Of a DNA stretch of 64,000 nt, positions 59,649 to 64,000 are shown one piece after another (the stretch's first letter is position 1; each line of letters begins with the position of its first letter). A model generated the notes under the pieces. It did no database searches, was not told the origin of the DNA, and saw only the letters and a list, made by a program, of their open reading frames with translations. The position numbers and the translations under genes are program-made. Origin of the DNA: Corythucha ciliata (taxonomy: Eukaryota > Arthropoda > Insecta > Hemiptera > Tingidae); NCBI GenBank assembly GCA_038030265.1, contig CM075938.1, positions 55,979,189-56,043,188 of the forward strand, given 5' to 3'.

Positions 59649-61043
59649 CTGAAAAACCAAAAGGGAGAAAACTTTAGGTTTATTGCTTACAGAAACATTG
59701 CTTACAAATACTTCGGTAAATGAGTTAAACGCGTTCAGGACATTTTTTGAATCTTTGTTTCATTTTAATTGATGCAAGACGGGCATTTATTGCACCAGAA
59801 TGCATTAAATGGGTTCCCTCTTATCGTTGCGGTAGGATCAAAAACCGAGGGTTCGAAGGTAAAAATTATTCATTTATGCTAATTAAAAATAGACGATCGA
59901 CACGAATTTTCCGTGCTTTTGATGAGTAGGAACTACCTACTGTTGTGTGTAATTGGAGTTTCGTGGATGCTTTTTGTGCGCGCGTTTTCGTGGATTGACT
60001 CCAGATGGGAGGGTGGGGGAGGATTCAGTGACGAGCAGGTCGGACCCACGTCAAAGCCTCATATCAACTGAACATTTGCCTCAACTCGCCACAACACTCA
60101 ATCTTTTTCTAACATGACCCCTCTAGCGTTTGGAAACGTTATAATGATGGGGGGGGGGGACCCCTAAAAATATTGACTCTGTATAGCAGTCACTGGGTGA
60201 ACGTACAACCAGGCCTGCCGAGAGAGGAGCGGGGCTCTGGGACCATTATACCCGGGAATCTTTGCTATGGTTGGACTTTAGCTTTCGTTGGACATTTGCT
60301 ATAGTTGGGACGTCACTGTGGTTGGAGGTTCTAACAGTGGTTAGAGCTTTGCTGGGTTGGACTTTGGCTGTGGGTGGTCTCATGCAAGCCGCGGAAGCGA
60401 GGGTAGCACTGTGTCTGTTACTCACGTGGGTGAAAGGGCCGCTTTGAATCCCCCCTCCATGCACGAATATTCTCTCCACGGCCCTGCGAACACCTTATGC
60501 CCAAAGTGGCCAAATTTAAAAAAAAAATTGATGAAATACAAATTTCAGTCCAAAGGGCCTGAAGCCAACAATGCCGTGAAACCCCAAGATATGTGGATTC
60601 GTCATGGTTCATAAGTCCATCAGACCGGAATTTCTGCACCCCATGCGGGCCAACGAGGTTCGCTTATGTCGATGATTTTCCTTGGACTTTTGGGCTGACG
60701 ATCACCCAGGCAAAGTAACCGCTTTGCCTTTTTTCCAGGGGCCACATGCCAAAAATGCCGGACCTGCACGGACTTGTAATTTCGCGGGTCTTTAGTCCCG
60801 CGCCCGTTATTTAGGCCCGTATGCCAAGTCATTCCTCTAATTTTCCTCAACACAGTTTGTGAGGTACGTTGGAGTCGAGGAAATTCGAGGAACGACTTAT
60901 GGCCGAATGCATTTTTTCTCTCAAGTCCAACTTAGTGTTGAGCCGAACCTTGTCGAGGTGATGAAATCCACCATTAGCATACGGGCTTTAGTCCTGAAAC
61001 TTATTAGTGTACTGATTAGTCAGTTTTACCATTTAATGACACT
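59649..61043. other. 5' intron/upstream of host gene, no coding exon seen
   Basis: The acceptor at 59,649-59,650 shows this is intron on the minus strand. No first exon or promoter could be identified. Between about 60,270 and 60,380 the plus strand has imperfect GGTTGGA-containing repeats of about 25-30 bp (GCTATGGTTGGACTTTAGCT and variants). Otherwise I see nothing. Confidence 0.45.
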
Positions 61044-62096
61044 CAGTGGCGGATCCAAGGGAGGGGCCACTGGGGCCATGGCCCCTCCCTTGAAGTCACG
61101 AGGTCACTTTCGCATAAACATAATCAAAAGTACCTCCCAAAATCTAACGAGGGATTCTTACACTCTGAAATTTTAGGGTGAAAGGTTCTGTCCTGAGGTA
61201 GACGTGATTTATTATAAGTCCCCCCCGAAGCGTTTTTAACAGAAAATGAATATTTCATGTCATGGTTGTCGGTATAAGCCGATTCTATTGACTCCAGGGT
61301 CACTAGCACGAGCGGACGGTGACAAAACGAAAATTTTGTCTCAATTTTCGGTTTCCCTGTGTAAGAGAACCCCCAAAATAGAAAGATTCAGCCGCCGATT
61401 AGACTTGCTAATGTAGGAGGGACTTGGAAAATTGTGTGTTTCGCTCTACTAGAAATGGCTTGACAGCCATCAACTGCTTTAAAATAGCCAAACTACGGCT
61501 ATCTACACCATAAAAACCGCTAAACTGACTGCAATCGCACCCCAAAGTGGTTAAACTGACTATTTTCGCGCCCTAAAAATTGTGAAACCGGACATTCCCG
61601 CTCTAAAAAATAGCCAAACGGACTTGAAGCACCCTAAAAATGGCTAAGCTTTGCAGGCTAAGGCTTTGCGCGCCAAAAATGGCAAAATCAACCATTTGCG
61701 CGCTAAAAATGGCAAAACTGGCCATTTGCGCGCCAAAAATGGCCAATACTGATCATTCTCGTCGCGACGGATCATGTTCGCGTTCCAAAAACGGCTAAAC
61801 TGACTATTCGCAAACAGAAAATGCCTGAAGAGATGATTCCAGCCCTGAAAAGGGCAAAATCGACCATTCGCGAGCAACGAAAGGCCAAACTGACCATTCT
61901 TTGCTTTTGGCTTGGCGTGACTATTTTTATGGCTTGAAAAATGGCAAAAATGACGATTCACGCTCTAAAAATGACGAAACTGACTTTACGAGCCCCGAAT
62001 TTGCACCCTAAAATGCCTGAACATGTGATTCCAGACCGAAATTTGGGCAAAACTGACCATTCGTGCGAGGAAAATGGCGAAACATGCAATACCTGC

Positions 62097-62135
<39 letters not shown>

Positions 62136-62838
62136 AAAAAAAAAAACACGATTCTTGCCTTGAAAATACCGCACTGGTTAATGTTCACTTGTTATATAAA
62201 TTATCAGACATTTTGCACCTTGGAAATGACAAACATGACTATTCGCAACCTAAAAATGGTACGACGGACATTTGCACCACAAAAATGGCAAAACTGACTG
62301 TTTGCGTCCGAAAGTCATCAATACTGCTTTTGTGCCATGTATGCATACGTAATACGGCTTAAGTGACGCTATTCATGGCACGTCTGACGTGACTTGCTGC
62401 GCCGAAAAAAAATTGCCAAATAAGAGGATATTCGCACAAGCAAGGCAATTCGCAAATAAGAGGCGTAAAAGATATTAATTGACTCAATCGGTGAACCACT
62501 CGATCCCCCCCCCCATCCGAATAGCACCGTCTTCACCTTAACAACTGAAGTGAAGGAGAGGGCTCAACCCTCCTGAGCCAGGGATCCGCGACTACTAAGG
62601 GTGAACCTTACCAAAACCACTTCAACCGCTCGTCATAATACGCGGTTTTGCGTCGTTTTTGCAGAAAATTGCCCAGGGAAGGTTTTTAGGCTGAACGTTC
62701 ATGTTTTCAAAGTGTTTCTATTTGAAATGGACGTGATTTATGAGACCCTTGGACATTTACCACTAGACAACGTGCCAAAGAGGTCAAAAGATAAGGGTGG
62801 GAGCAAGGTTGAACGCGCAGAGTTTCGGGCCCCATAAA
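61044..62838. mobile_element. hAT-like repeat carrier, copy C, with S2 array
   Basis: It starts CAGTGGCGGATCC, the classic hAT-like end, followed by the palindromic GGGGCCATGGCCCC module. From about 61,440 to 62,460 it holds S2 30-bp units in reverse orientation, interrupted by a long A-run (62,100-62,134). From 62,480 to 62,838 comes the terminal module shared with copies A and D. The far TIR is not visible, so the right end is truncated or obscured. No transposase. Confidence 0.65.
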
Positions 62839-62849
62839 CACACTTCCAT

Positions 62850-63590
62850 CAAATCGACATCGAATCGACGTCGATAGACGTTTTTTCGTTGATGAGGATA
62901 GTTCATCGTAGAATCGACGTCGATTTTGCCTCGAAACCGTAATGTTGATATATCAGACATGATACGATTGTACCGCCGCATGGGTCTGGGTTCAGGGAGT
63001 CGACAAAGAGTAACAAAGAGGTAGCTTTACCCCGTACATTTATTATTTACAGTCTGACTCACCTTTCCCCAGGCCCGACGGCCTGCGGTAGCGTGTACAC
63101 GAGCTGGCGCGAGGGCTGGTCGCGAGGCTTCGGCCCCCCCCTGCACGGATGTGCGTCCCTGACTCTAAGCTGTCCCCCGACTCTAGCCGTCCCCTCGACT
63201 CCGTCCCCCCTGGGTTTTTATACTAAACCCCCGAGGACATGTTTGTATAACCCTAAGAGTTGTGGATAACAAGCAGTTTCCTCAAGGATTTGTTGACGCT
63301 ATCGGGTCATTCTCTCCCGCTCGTCCCTGAGCTCGCCGGGTTCATTCACCGAGCGGTGAACAATTTCCGGACCGAGCTCCTTTTCTCCTTCTAGGGCGTT
63401 ACACGATGTCGGTGCAACGATGAGCTATCGATGTGTTTTATTCGACGTAAAATATTCGTTGAAATCAACTCGATGCAAATACGTTGTTTCATCGATGAAG
63501 ATGCAACATCGATATGACGTTGAGCTATAGACGTGTTTTATTAACCGTAGAATCGACGTAGAATCTACGTTGAAGGCACTAACTATTATT
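62850..63590. repeat. TCGACGT-rich repeat interrupted by a solo LTR
   Basis: Words such as AATCGACGTCGATAGACG, GAATCGACGTCGATTTTG and GAATCGACGTAGAATCTACG recur on both sides of the LTR at 62,969-63,403. Units around GACGTTGAGCTATAGACGTG repeat on the right side. The function is unknown; it is probably another fold-back repeat. Confidence 0.55.
62969..63403 (-). mobile_element. Solo LTR, 435 bp, 4-bp TSD
   Basis: On the minus strand it runs TGTAACGCC to GGCGGTACA, with CGAT on both sides (62,965-62,968 and 63,404-63,407). A TATA box GTATAAAAA lies at about 63,215-63,223 (minus). A 4-bp TSD and TG...CA ends fit a gypsy-type LTR left by recombination between the two LTRs of a full element. It is GC-richer than its surroundings. 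Confidence 0.78.
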
Positions 63591-63710
63591 CCGACAGCTG
63601 CAGCCTCTCAGGAAAAGTACATCTCATTTACGCGGCCGCATCCACCGAGACTCATACACAATTTTGAATGGAATCAATAAATGTTAAATACATTTTAGGC
63701 CGTGGTAAAA
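63589..63710. repeat. Single arm of the TGTTCCGACAG MITE family
   Basis: TTCCGACAGCTGCAGCC and the following about 110 bases match 30,930-31,050 and 33,539-33,655, including TTTAGGCCGTGGTA. Only one arm is present. Confidence 0.65.
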
Positions 63711-63769
63711 ACCCCACACCCCTGGGTTCCGTTAAACAAATCGTGACATAATTGCACCAGCTACTCGAC

Positions 63770-63876
63770 ATTTCTTAAAAACATTGCTAAAAATAGAGTT
63801 TTATGCGAGCAATGGTCTTGTAGAAGAACTCTCTTCAAGAAAATCCAAATTTTGAAAAATAATGTGCAAGTTCCCT
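63770..63876. repeat. End of the GGGGAACTTGCA MITE family
   Basis: GAGCAATGGTCTTGTAGAAG and TTTTGAAAAATAATGTGCAA match the right end of the MITE inside the gypsy gag (to 18,919). The terminus reads TGCAAGTTCCC here. The left end is not visible. Confidence 0.6.
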
Positions 63877-64000
63877 ATACTATATGTATTGAGCTTCCTA
63901 AAACTAATGTTTTTTAGATTACGTAAATTGCCAGATCGGTTACAATAGCTCAAAGTGTTAGTGGTATAGAACATAATATATACCAACGCAAGTTGTCTAG

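Noticed and set aside
60246..60639. Several short overlapping ORFs upstream of the host gene as a possible first exon
   Set aside because: They derive from imperfect GGTTGGA repeats. No donor in a suitable position was recognised, and a first exon may be non-coding and elsewhere.

Overview
The window looks like a stretch of an arthropod (probably insect) nuclear genome. A host gene is split by spliceosomal introns, and the rest is mostly Penelope, Jockey, I-like, copia and gypsy retroelements, hAT-like DNA elements, MITEs and tandem repeats. There is no bacterial, phage or plasmid gene organisation and I cannot name the species.

The main host feature is one minus-strand gene that I assembled from splice signals. 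Eleven coding exons lie at 59,566-59,641 (start codon 59,641), 59,213-59,277, 59,105-59,147, 58,450-58,548, 38,026-38,222, 37,642-37,944, 37,148-37,241, 5,872-6,012, 5,691-5,792, 5,496-5,609 and 5,323-5,423. Every intron is GT-AG, every phase matches, and together they encode a 444-residue protein with a signal peptide. Two introns of about 31 kb and 20 kb hold almost all the transposons. I do not recognise the protein by name. A 235-codon intronless ORF of unknown function sits on the opposite strand inside the 20-kb intron.

Layout from the left: 1-580 inverted/tandem repeat; 894-3,593 Penelope-like element with RT, GIY-YIG and a hammerhead-ribozyme-like 3' end; 5,323-6,012 last four host exons. 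The 31-kb intron then holds: a LINE tail (6,231-6,676); a minus-strand gypsy element with both LTRs (6,696-13,650), itself interrupted by a hAT-like insertion and a SINE; a gag-protease fragment (15,817-17,924); a second gypsy gag-protease plus integrase tail split by MITEs (18,278-22,756); arrays of about 30-bp repeats carried by hAT-like elements; a tRNA-like sequence inside a 61-bp inverted repeat (25,969-26,279); a minus-strand copia element bounded by a 5-bp duplication (27,787-33,149); and another hAT-like carrier (33,225-36,316).

Host exons 5-7 lie at 37,148-38,222. The 20-kb intron holds the orphan ORF, a plus-strand copia (40,128-44,080), a truncated and a near-full-length Jockey element (44,250-50,583), and a large inverted-repeat element carrying an I-like LINE (51,145-55,920). 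Exons 1-4 lie at 58,450-59,648. The right end, in or upstream of a 5' UTR intron, holds another hAT-like repeat and a solo LTR (62,969-63,403).

Most element coding regions are broken by frameshifts, stops, deletions or nested insertions, while the host exons are clean. Target-site duplications allow several insertions to be dated relative to each other.
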